In this document: positions 1-6,025 of the stretch, piece after piece
Layout of the letters: the number at the start of each line of letters is the position of its first letter
Position numbering within the stretch: position 1 is the first letter of the stretch
NCBI GenBank assembly: GCA_937910265.1
Contig: CALEPD010000195.1
Span: 1-6,025 of the forward strand
Direction of reading: 5' to 3'
Length of the DNA stretch: 6,025 nucleotides
Source of the DNA: an uncultured Bacteroidales bacterium
GTDB taxonomy: Bacteria; Bacteroidota; Bacteroidia; Bacteroidales; P3
The notes under the pieces: model-generated
Seen by the model: the letters and a program-made list of their open reading frames with translations, nothing else
The model's database searches: none
Told to the model about the DNA's origin: nothing
Position numbers and translations under genes: made by a program

Positions 1-79
1 GCTCTATCTGTTCAGAACTTAAAGGGACTTCTATTTTTACCTTTTTTCGTGTGATGCTTCCAGACCTGCCGAAGTCCAT
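1..79 (-). CDS. Partial unknown ORF running off the window edge
   Basis: An open frame starts at ATG 79-77 and continues for 26 codons to the edge without a stop (MDFGRSGSITRKKVKIEV, then PLSSEQIE). The other two minus frames are closed here. The alternating charged/hydrophobic pattern looks protein-like, but I recognise no family. The frame is also open upstream of the ATG through the transposase tail, so the true start is uncertain. A possible -7 promoter element lies 28 nt upstream. It could be the first residues of a gene downstream of the insertion-sequence remnant, or chance. Confidence 0.3.
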   Translation of the reverse strand, partial: MDFGRSGSITRKKVKIEVPLSSEQIE

Positions 80-106
80 TGAGCGGTGTCTGTCAAAAGC
101 ACGGTG

Positions 107-114
107 CAAAGTTA
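107..114 (-). promoter_or_regulatory. Possible Bacteroidetes -7 promoter element
   Basis: The minus strand reads TAACTTTG (114-107), an exact match to the phylum's TAnnTTTG -7 consensus. It is placed to give a leader of roughly 20 nt before ATG 79. No TTTG-type -33 element sits 19-21 nt upstream, and short sequences of this form recur by chance, so confidence is low. Confidence 0.25.
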
Positions 115-655
115 CGATTTTATTTTGAATGTCTGTTTGTTTTCCTTGATTTGTCTGTTCTCCTCCCGTGTGTTGCGCTGGCGTGGCACATCCACGAAAC
201 TGCCGTCGATGATTACACCCTCCTTCATGACAAGCTCCTTCTCTTCCAGAAAACTGTAGAAAGTGTCGAACAGTTTGTCGAAAAGCCCCTTCCTGGTCAG
301 TTCTTCGCGGAACTGCCATATCGTGTTCTGGTCGGGCACTTTGGCCCGCTTGCCAGACCAAGGAAATCGCGGAACGTGAGCCTGTCGCGTATCTGGTATT
401 CCGTCTGTGCATCGCTCAGATGGTTCATCCGCTGTAGCTCCAGTATCTTGAACATCATCACGACATCGTATGGCTTGGCGCCTGCATTATTCTCCTGGAC
501 CTGTTTTCAAAAACATCCTCCAACGCGCCCCGGAACATTTCGAAGTCAATCACTTGAGACAGCCTCTCAAGAGGATTACCCAATTCTGATAGGTTTTCCT
601 TTGTCGTTTGTGCGTCAAATAGAGTGACTGACCCGAGTTTCTTGTATTTTGCCAT
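112..655 (-). pseudogene. Truncated, frameshifted IS5-family transposase
   Basis: Remnant of a DDE transposase read in three frames. Frame 1 (655-494) starts MAKYKKLGSVTLFDAQ and ends ENRSR. Frame 2 (491-348) reads NNAGAKPYDVVMMFKILEL, then the N-terminal DUF772-type signature (QRMNHLSDAQTEYQIRDRL). Frame 3 (345-112) reads AKVPDQNTIWQFREEL and GVIIDGSFVDVPRQRNTREE. Each junction (about 492 and about 346) is explained by loss of one base. The first catalytic Asp of the DDE domain is present (IIDGS, codon 207-205). The family-like sequence stops near RQIKEN (about 145); a short unrelated tail then reaches a stop at 112. About half of a normal transposase is missing, including the later catalytic residues, so it cannot be active. 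ATG 655 is preferred over an in-frame TTG at 676. The family call rests on my recognition of the N-terminal motifs. Confidence 0.85.
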
Positions 656-757
656 ATGTTTCGTATTTATGTTCAATATAATAACGAAATATACGTATAT
701 CTATTTTATTATCAGCGATTTAAATTTTAGAGGTTACCTACAGTATTTTACCACTGT
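141..757 (-). mobile_element. Probable remnant of an IS5-like insertion sequence
   Basis: Likely extent of the element holding the broken transposase. The start-proximal end should lie between the transposase ATG (655) and the stop of the TerB/J gene (759). The inner end is the point near 145 where transposase similarity is lost. The AT-rich stretch 660-735 would be the element's own leader. I could not identify a pair of terminal inverted repeats or a target-site duplication because the other end is missing, so both borders are approximate. Confidence 0.4.
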
Positions 758-758
758 C
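656..758. other. AT-rich intergenic stretch with a 12-bp palindrome
   Basis: The 103 bases between the TerB/J gene and the transposase remnant contain no gene. They include the perfect palindrome ATATACGTATAT (689-700), a smaller one GGTTACC (733-739) and the ACAGT/ACTGT repeat. On the minus strand TATATTTC (693-686) differs by one base from the Bacteroidetes -7 consensus TAnnTTTG, but I found no matching -33 TTTG, so a transposase promoter is only possible. Confidence 0.35.
740..757 (-). other. Small inverted repeat directly after the TerB/J gene
   Basis: ACAGT (740-744) and ACTGT (753-757) form a 5-bp stem with an 8-nt loop, starting 1 nt beyond the stop codon that ends at 759. No run of T follows on the minus strand, so it is a poor intrinsic terminator. 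It could instead mark the outer end of the adjacent insertion-sequence remnant. The stem is short enough to be chance. Confidence 0.25.
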
Positions 759-1577
759 CTACTTCATGCCACGCAGTTTTTTGATATTTTCATACGCCTC
801 GTTGATTTGGCGGAACTGCTCTTCAGAATTACGCTTCACCTCTTCACCCAATCCTTCAACCTTATCGGGATGATATTTCATGGCCAACCGACGATATGCC
901 CTCTTCACCTCGTCGTCCGAAGCCGACCTATCGACACCCAACACCTTGTATGGGTCTGATTGTGTTTGCGAATAGGTGCTTCCTCCGCCCGAATAATCGT
1001 AATATCCTCGTCCATAAGTACGGTCTGAACCGCCACCCTGATGACGGGCCTGAATAGAGGTCCAATCGGTTGCATTTATGCCCAATCCGTAGCAGATGGC
1101 ACGAAGCACCTGCATTTCGCCACTGGTAAAGGAACCGTCGGCACCGGCCAATCCAAACAGGAAGTCCAACATGTGATAGCGGGTGGTGTAATCGGTATTG
1201 ACTTTAATCTGCCTGCAAATAGCGTCAACATCGATCTGCTGTTTCACCAAATCGCGTAGAGCCGCAAGCATATCCTTGCCGCGTTCCTCGCCATAGTTCT
1301 GACGAAGAAATGCTTTGACATAATCCAACTCGCTGCGCGACACATTGCCGTCGGCTTTCATAACTGCAGCAATGAGTACCATGAGCGCCAAATTGAAATC
1401 GGCCTGCGTACCGGTGTTGCGGTAAGGACCACGATGATCAGCACCAGAGGGGCCGCCATTACCCTGCAAAGATTCACCGCCAAAGAATGATGCTACAAAA
1501 TAACCTACAAGAGCACCTATAGGGCCAAACAAAGCCCAGCAAAGGCCTCCCATTATCCATTTTGCCCAATTAGCCAT
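759..1577 (-). CDS. DjlA-like membrane-anchored TerB/J-domain co-chaperone
   Basis: A 272-residue protein with three recognisable parts. A Gly-rich hydrophobic segment (about residues 8-33) should anchor it in the inner membrane. A TerB-like helical domain (about 60-177) has two acidic motifs, KADGNVSRSELD (74-85) and ADGSFTSGEM (146-155), typical of TerB metal-binding sites. A Gly/Ser/Tyr-rich linker (178-206) leads to a C-terminal J domain (about 207-267) with DPYKVLGV and the intact HPD triad (236-238), which stimulates DnaK ATPase. The order membrane segment - TerB - J domain is that of DjlA, a co-chaperone that recruits DnaK to the membrane; E. coli DjlA is of similar length. ATG at 1577 lies 5 nt after the stop of the GH3 fusion, suggesting translational coupling. 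It is the last gene of the operon. The client or process is unknown. Confidence 0.88.
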   Translation of the reverse strand: MANWAKWIMGGLCWALFGPIGALVGYFVASFFGGESLQGNGGPSGADHRGPYRNTGTQADFNLALMVLIAAVMKADGNVSRSELDYVKAFLRQNYGEERGKDMLAALRDLVKQQIDVDAICRQIKVNTDYTTRYHMLDFLFGLAGADGSFTSGEMQVLRAICYGLGINATDWTSIQARHQGGGSDRTYGRGYYDYSGGGSTYSQTQSDPYKVLGVDRSASDDEVKRAYRRLAMKYHPDKVEGLGEEVKRNSEEQFRQINEAYENIKKLRGMK

Positions 1578-1582
1578 AATAA

Positions 1583-4129
1583 TTATTTATTTAATGATTT
1601 GTATATTTGCGATTGCACATCGGTGCGAACATTGAGACGTGACAGCAGATTGGGTGTCGCCGTGGGATGAACCCTGTTGGAAAGGAATATATACACAAGG
1701 TTGACCTTCGGATCGACCCATACCATGGTGCCTGTGAATCCTGTATGGCCATAGCTGCTCTGCGACACTTCGGGAGCCGTGTGGCCCCATGCCGGATTGC
1801 GCGGTTTGTCGAACCCCAAAGCACGACGGTTGCCTTTCTTGGTGAAATACTGCTTGTTGAACTTTTCAATAACTTGAGGAGAGAGCAACTGCACACCATT
1901 GTAAGAGCCCCCATTGAGCATCATGGTGAAAAGTACTGCCAAATCGCTTGAGGTGGAGAACAGACCTGCATGACCGGCCACTCCGCCCATACAAAAAGCA
2001 TTGGGATCGTGAACAGTGCCCTGGATACATTGGTTGCGGTAAACCTTATCCACCTCGGTAGGCATAATGCTATCGACAGCAAAGCCCTGCTGCAGCGGAT
2101 TGAATGCAGTACGATTCATACCCAACGGTTTGTAGAAATGGGTGGACATAAACAGGTCGAGAGATTGACCACTGACCACCTGCACCATCTCGGCCAAGAG
2201 TATAAAACCCAAATCGCTGTAAACGTAGGCATCCTTCTTATTAAGCTTGCTTTCGGTAATTTGCCGCAGAACATCCTCTCTGGGGTTGTCGGCAGTGCTG
2301 GCTGTTTTCCAATAACTGTCGAACGATTTGAGGCGGGCGTGATGGCTCAATGCCTGACGAATGGTGATATTCTTCTTGTTGCTGTTTTTCAGATAAGGCA
2401 GATACATGCTCAACTTGTCGTCGAGTTGCACCTTTCCGGCATCAACCAATTTCATCACTGCCAACGTGGTTGCCGCAACCTTGGTGACCGAGGCAACATC
2501 GAACATCATATTGGTGTCGACGGGTACCGCCACAGAATCGTAAGTCATGTGTCCATACGCACGGTTGTACACCACCTTGCCATCTTTGGCCACCAGAAGA
2601 ACGCAGCCGGGGTAAGCCTGTTGCTGAATGCCTGCTTCGATAATTGAATCGATGACAAGAAAGCGTGAGGCATCCATGCCTGCGGGTTCGAGTCTAGAAT
2701 AATGGTCGTTGGACGACTGTTTATTCGGTACGGTAGAAGTGCCCGACCAGATGGCATAGCCCGATGCAGTTACAGGCAATTTGCCAACAAAATGGGCCTT
2801 GCCCTCAAGGAGGTCCTGAACAGCCCTGCGCACCACTGGAGAGTCCTGATAGGCCAATACCACAGGAGTGGTTGAATCGGCGAGAAAATAAGGGGACTTG
2901 TAGTGTACTGCAATATCTTTACCCGGTTCCCAGCCTTCGCCGTTTAGAAGGGTGATGCCCTTCAACGCCATTTGATAGGCAATTTCGTCGCAACGTTTTT
3001 TGTCCTCCTCGTCAGGTACCTGCAGTTTAGACAAGTCAAGATTATTCAATCCCAGTTTGTACTTATATTGCAACACTTTGCGGCAATGCTGATCTATTAT
3101 ATCCTTGAGCTCGTCGTCGTGTGCGGCTGCCCGGGCTATGGTGTTGATTGATTTATGGACATCGGGAGGAAGAATGACAATATCGTTGCCAGCCTGGAGG
3201 GACTTCAGTTCGGCTTGACCATCTTTGTAGTATTTGGTGACACCCTTCATATCGATGCCGTCAGTAATGATCAATTCCTCAAATCCCAGCTGATTGCGCA
3301 GCATGTCGGTTACAATGGCCGGGGAAAGAGTTGCAGGCATATTCGGCCTATCGTCGTATGCGTTGACCTGAAGATGCGCAACCATGACGCCACGCACACC
3401 TGCCTCTATGAGTTTACGGAACGGATAGACATCGACATTCATAACCTGGTCGCGGGTGTGGTTGATTACCGGCAAGTCGTAATGACTATCGACATCGGTA
3501 TCGCCGTGTCCGGGAAAATGTTTGGCCACAGCCACCACGCGCTGACTCTGCAAGCCCTTCATGTACATGATACCCTTGCGGGCCACAGCTTCCTTGTCCT
3601 CACCAAAAGAGCGGCTTCCTATAACGGGGTTGGCGGGATTGGAATTGAGGTCGACCACCGGTGCAAAGTTGATATGAATGCCCATCTTGCGGCATTGCTT
3701 ACCAATTTCAACACCCATCTGATATATCAGGCTGTCGTGCTCGGCAGGAATGGCACCCATAAGCATCTGATTGGGGAAAGCGTAACAGTCTTTCAAACGC
3801 ATACCCAAGCCATTCTCACCATCGATACACACCAAAAGAGGGATATCGACCTTCTGTTGGAAACTCTTGGTCTGCTGAAGTTGCTTTTCGGCTGTTCCCA
3901 CAAAGAAGCATACTCCTCCCACCTGATGGGATGAGATCAAGCGTTCGAACTCCTTTTGTTGCTTTTCATTCATATTCAGCGGCACACGCAGGACCATTGT
4001 CTGTGCAATGCGCTGCTTGAGTGACAAAGTATTCATGACCGAATCGGCCCACTCCAAATCACGCTGTGCAAACAACTGACAACCAAACGACAATACTAAA
4101 AATGATATAATAAAAACTTTCTTCATCAT
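1583..4129 (-). CDS. Exported GH3 (NagZ-type) and serine beta-lactamase-fold fusion enzyme
   Basis: An 848-residue two-domain protein. Residues 1-21 form a signal peptide (MMKK, hydrophobic core, cleavage probably after LFA-21). Cys17 is not in a good lipobox, so a lipoprotein is unlikely. Residues about 32-360 are a GH3 TIM barrel with the NagZ loop KHFPGHGDTDVDSH (203-216), including the Asp214/His216 dyad, and the nucleophile motif ITD (Asp290). This suggests cleavage of N-acetylglucosaminides such as peptidoglycan fragments. Residues 380-455 are a much reduced GH3 C-terminal domain ending in LPVTASG. Residues about 485-840 are a class C beta-lactamase/PBP4*-type domain with SVTK (Ser547, Lys550), YSD (637-639) and HTG (795-797), possibly a D-Ala peptidase or esterase. 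Relatives with this architecture are widespread in Bacteroidetes and usually nearer 1000 residues. Two ATGs are in tandem (4129, 4126); either may start. The substrate is inferred. Confidence 0.9.
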   Translation of the reverse strand: MMKKVFIISFLVLSFGCQLFAQRDLEWADSVMNTLSLKQRIAQTMVLRVPLNMNEKQQKEFERLISSHQVGGVCFFVGTAEKQLQQTKSFQQKVDIPLLVCIDGENGLGMRLKDCYAFPNQMLMGAIPAEHDSLIYQMGVEIGKQCRKMGIHINFAPVVDLNSNPANPVIGSRSFGEDKEAVARKGIMYMKGLQSQRVVAVAKHFPGHGDTDVDSHYDLPVINHTRDQVMNVDVYPFRKLIEAGVRGVMVAHLQVNAYDDRPNMPATLSPAIVTDMLRNQLGFEELIITDGIDMKGVTKYYKDGQAELKSLQAGNDIVILPPDVHKSINTIARAAAHDDELKDIIDQHCRKVLQYKYKLGLNNLDLSKLQVPDEEDKKRCDEIAYQMALKGITLLNGEGWEPGKDIAVHYKSPYFLADSTTPVVLAYQDSPVVRRAVQDLLEGKAHFVGKLPVTASGYAIWSGTSTVPNKQSSNDHYSRLEPAGMDASRFLVIDSIIEAGIQQQAYPGCVLLVAKDGKVVYNRAYGHMTYDSVAVPVDTNMMFDVASVTKVAATTLAVMKLVDAGKVQLDDKLSMYLPYLKNSNKKNITIRQALSHHARLKSFDSYWKTASTADNPREDVLRQITESKLNKKDAYVYSDLGFILLAEMVQVVSGQSLDLFMSTHFYKPLGMNRTAFNPLQQGFAVDSIMPTEVDKVYRNQCIQGTVHDPNAFCMGGVAGHAGLFSTSSDLAVLFTMMLNGGSYNGVQLLSPQVIEKFNKQYFTKKGNRRALGFDKPRNPAWGHTAPEVSQSSYGHTGFTGTMVWVDPKVNLVYIFLSNRVHPTATPNLLSRLNVRTDVQSQIYKSLNK

Positions 4130-4141
4130 AAATACATGGTT

Positions 4142-4729
4142 TTATAAAGCAGCAATAATACTTTTGTGTACAAATTCCACCTGTCGGCGGCGCGGATTGC
4201 CCTCGTGGTTAAGGATCACGTAATCGGCATTCATCAACGCATATTTGGCGGGATACTGATTGTTTATACGGGCTTCGACACTGGCACGCGAAACATGGTC
4301 ACGCTGCATGACTCGCGCAATACGCTCTTCGTCATCGACATATACAGCAACCATTTTGTCCATCATCCTGTCGAAATTATATTCGTACAAGATAGCACTT
4401 TCGAAAACAACATAAGGCGCATGCTGCTGCGAACACCAAGAATTGAATTGGTCGATAACACGACCATGCACCAGTTTGTTTAATTCGAGCAACAGCGATT
4501 TATCGGCAAAGACAATATCAGCCACAGCCGCCCTGTTGACCGTACCGTCGGGCGCCTTTATCCCATTGCCCAACAAAGAGCACAATTGTGAAACAAAATC
4601 GGATTGATTGTAATATCCCCGTGCAATGGAATCGGCCTCAAAGCAAGGAATGCCCAAGTCCTTGAACAGCTGCAACACCGTTGATTTGCCGCAGCCAATA
4701 CCGCCCGTCAATCCCACTTTAAGTGCCAT
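4142..4729 (-). CDS. coaE: Dephospho-CoA kinase
   Basis: Cytoplasmic 195-residue P-loop kinase. It catalyses the last step of coenzyme A synthesis, ATP-dependent phosphorylation of the 3'-hydroxyl of dephospho-CoA. The Walker A loop GLTGGIGCGKST is at residues 6-17. The substrate-binding acidic motif EAD (31-33) follows strand 2. FESAILYE (109-116) replaces the DxPLLFE block seen in proteobacteria, as is common in Bacteroidetes homologues. The lid region includes RVMQRDHVSRASVEARINNQ (139-158), with Arg residues expected to contact ATP phosphates. Length is normal and the ORF is intact. ATG at 4729 places the P-loop at the expected distance from the N-terminus. It starts 5 nt after the YbbR-like stop and ends 12 nt before the GH3 fusion gene, so it should be co-transcribed with both. 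Confidence 0.96.
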   Translation of the reverse strand: MALKVGLTGGIGCGKSTVLQLFKDLGIPCFEADSIARGYYNQSDFVSQLCSLLGNGIKAPDGTVNRAAVADIVFADKSLLLELNKLVHGRVIDQFNSWCSQQHAPYVVFESAILYEYNFDRMMDKMVAVYVDDEERIARVMQRDHVSRASVEARINNQYPAKYALMNADYVILNHEGNPRRRQVEFVHKSIIAAL

Positions 4730-4734
4730 AGCAA

Positions 4735-5651
4735 CTATTTAATGATGATATACTGAATTTCGGACGGAACTACCGACTTGATACGCACACAATTGGGGAA
4801 AGAACTGATGGTGACAGGCAACATGGGAGCACCTTCAAGATAGGAAACGGTTGCATTGAAATGCGAAACATCGAGGGTGGAGAATTGGTCTTCACGCACC
4901 CATGCGGTGAGCGCAACCGTATCGGGGTAGAGTCGAACCGTAAGCATGGTATCGGCTCCTACAAACCTGATAGGAGGGTGAATGTTTTTTCGGCATAGGA
5001 AGCCACCGGAATAGTAACCTGAACGCGGGTATGCGATGGATAGACATCGCGGAATTTCTCCCACACAGGTTCGAGCGACAAGGTATGTGTCGATGTGGTA
5101 TCGAGATCTGATATCAGCACCGGGCTTAATTCAAGCGACTTGATTTTATCGAGTGAATTCTTATCGCCATACAACCATACCGTATCGGGCGTGACCTCAG
5201 GCATACCGGCAAGACCGAAATGGTCCTTGAAACTAATGTCCAAATTATCCAACGATGGCACATATGGAACGCATAATCTTTCGGAAAGATAAAGCCGTAT
5301 AGAATCCTTGCTACACGAAAGTCGGTCACGGCTATCGAGTGACAGTTGTGAGGCGAACTGGAGCAAACAATCGGAAACAGCAACAGCACGATAGGAACCC
5401 GATTGTGCAGACATGTCGACCTCAATGCTCCGATTACGGCGCAGAAAACGGGAAATAGCAGAAAAGCCCGACGATTCGATGTTGAGCAACAACGAATCGT
5501 CGACGGCGACAACAGCATATCGTGCGGTATCGAAACCTATCACTTCAACCTTAACTGTAGTAGGGAATGACGACCTATCGGATAGCGACAGTCCCAACCA
5601 CACGAGTGCTGTGGCAAACAAAACTACAAAATATGCGCGGAACCGGCGCAT
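4735..5651 (-). pseudogene. YbbR-like domain protein, broken by a -1 frameshift
   Basis: Membrane-anchored YbbR-like protein, split over two frames. Residues 1-230 (5651-4959) hold a basic N-terminus (MRRFR), one membrane helix (about 7-24) and most of the extracytoplasmic repeats; this frame stops at TAG 4961-4959. The neighbouring frame then carries the rest, from about PIRFVGADTMLTVRLYP to the end (...SEIQYIIIK) at 4735. Adding one base near 4974-4977 turns EKTFTLLSGL-stop into EKTFTLPIRFVGADT. This matches the usual course of a YbbR repeat and gives about 305 residues, normal for the Bacteroidetes family. YbbR proteins of Firmicutes (CdaR) regulate the diadenylate cyclase CdaA; no cyclase gene is visible here, so the role is open. 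The gene lies 3 nt after yajC and 5 nt before coaE, the conserved order. The break may be real or a sequence error. Confidence 0.85.
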
Positions 5652-5654
5652 AGA

Positions 5655-5966
5655 TTATTTCTTTTCCTCTCTTGGGTCGGGCTGGAGCATGGTTTTCTCA
5701 ACAGTGAGAATCACGCCGTTGGAGACCTCAACATCGACGGTGGTTTCACCTACCTCATGTATTTTACCATAAATACCGCCGCTGAAAGTAACCGAATCGC
5801 CCTTTTTCATATTGGCACGGAAAGCCTCCTCTTTTTTGCGTTGTTTGCGCTGTGGTCCAATCATCATGATCCACATTACAACAAAAATAAGAATCAGCCA
5901 GATAAACATGCTACTTGAGCCTTGAGGCTGAGCAGCAGCCTGTAATAAAACAAATGAAATGTTCAT
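5655..5966 (-). CDS. yajC: YajC, Sec translocase accessory subunit
   Basis: Encodes a 103-residue inner-membrane protein. In known systems YajC joins SecDF and supports SecYEG-dependent protein export. One hydrophobic segment (about residues 20-37, FIWLILIF...MMIG) is followed by the basic stretch PQRKQRKKEE. A small beta-rich cytoplasmic domain then carries the family signature GDSVTFSGGIYGKI (56-69). The length is normal for the family, and the tail is charged (PDPREEKK). A short Gln/Ala/Ser-rich N-terminus before the membrane segment is common in Bacteroidetes YajC. There is no obvious Shine-Dalgarno, as usual in this phylum; the ATG at 5966 is the only start that keeps the N-terminus. It is the first complete gene of a tight minus-strand operon, ending 3 nt before the YbbR-like gene. 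The identification is firm. Confidence 0.95.
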   Translation of the reverse strand: MNISFVLLQAAAQPQGSSSMFIWLILIFVVMWIMMIGPQRKQRKKEEAFRANMKKGDSVTFSGGIYGKIHEVGETTVDVEVSNGVILTVEKTMLQPDPREEKK

Positions 5967-6025
5967 AGTTAGTTATAGATTAAATTATTGTTATACATTA
6001 TAAAACCTGAGCGGTGATTTTGAGT
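5967..6025 (-). other. AT-rich leader upstream of yajC, upstream gene not resolvable
   Basis: These 59 bases precede the yajC ATG. No TAnnTTTG element or Shine-Dalgarno is visible. One minus frame reads LKITAQVL and stops at 6000-5998, and another reads KSPLRFYNV to a stop a few bases later; either could be the tail of an upstream gene. In many Bacteroidetes nusB precedes yajC, but the piece is too short to identify it. The operon promoter is probably outside the window. Confidence 0.3.

Noticed and set aside
79..627. Plus-strand ORF of 182 codons across the transposase region
   Set aside because: It is antisense to recognisable transposase sequence in all three minus frames and its translation shows no domain or plausible composition.
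689..700. 12-bp palindrome ATATACGTATAT as an operator
   Set aside because: It lies in a very AT-rich stretch where such palindromes arise easily, with no gene or promoter clearly positioned to be controlled by it.
1970..3934. Long plus-strand ORFs (1970-2647, 3155-3934)
   Set aside because: Both are shadows of the GH3/beta-lactamase coding sequence, whose catalytic motifs are intact on the minus strand.
4083..4129. Lipoprotein signal in the GH3 fusion (Cys17)
   Set aside because: The residues before Cys (LSFG) do not fit a lipobox well, while LFA-Q four residues later fits an ordinary signal peptidase I site.
4142..4729. Departures from proteobacterial CoaE motifs (EAD instead of DAD, HG instead of HP, ESAILYE instead of DxPLLFE)
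   Set aside because: Similar variants are, to my knowledge, usual in Bacteroidetes CoaE; the P-loop and second Asp are kept and the length is normal.
4735..5064. Separate small gene starting near 5064 and ending at 4735
   Set aside because: Its first ~30 residues are an out-of-frame read of the YbbR gene and the rest is the YbbR C-terminus, so it is the second half of one frameshifted gene.

Overview
The window looks like a chromosomal segment from a member of the Bacteroidales (Bacteroidetes). The evidence is the gene order yajC - YbbR-like - coaE, a GH3/beta-lactamase fusion enzyme typical of that phylum, near absence of Shine-Dalgarno sequences, and an IS5-type transposase of the kind common in Bacteroides and Prevotella. 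The genus cannot be fixed from the sequence. All genes lie on the minus strand, so transcription runs from high to low coordinates.

Layout from upstream to downstream: 5967-6025 is an AT-rich leader in front of yajC. Then follow yajC (5966-5655), a YbbR-like membrane-anchored protein with a frameshift (5651-4735), coaE (4729-4142), an exported 848-residue NagZ-type GH3 plus serine beta-lactamase-fold protein (4129-1583), and a membrane-anchored TerB/J-domain protein of DjlA type (1577-759). Gaps between these five genes are only 3, 5, 12 and 5 nt, so they very probably form one operon. Its theme is the cell envelope and export (YajC with Sec, YbbR, an exported wall-type hydrolase, a membrane J-protein), with CoA biosynthesis embedded in it.

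Below the operon, 655-112 is a decayed, truncated IS5-family transposase. It has two single-base frameshifts and loses its C-terminal catalytic half at about position 145. The last ~110 bases (1-111) are unassigned apart from a short ORF running off the edge behind a possible Bacteroidetes -7 element.

I see no CRISPR array, tRNA, rRNA or clearly novel system. The points most worth a second look are the YbbR frameshift, the shortened middle domain of the GH3 fusion, and the fact that all three frameshifts in the window are single-base losses.
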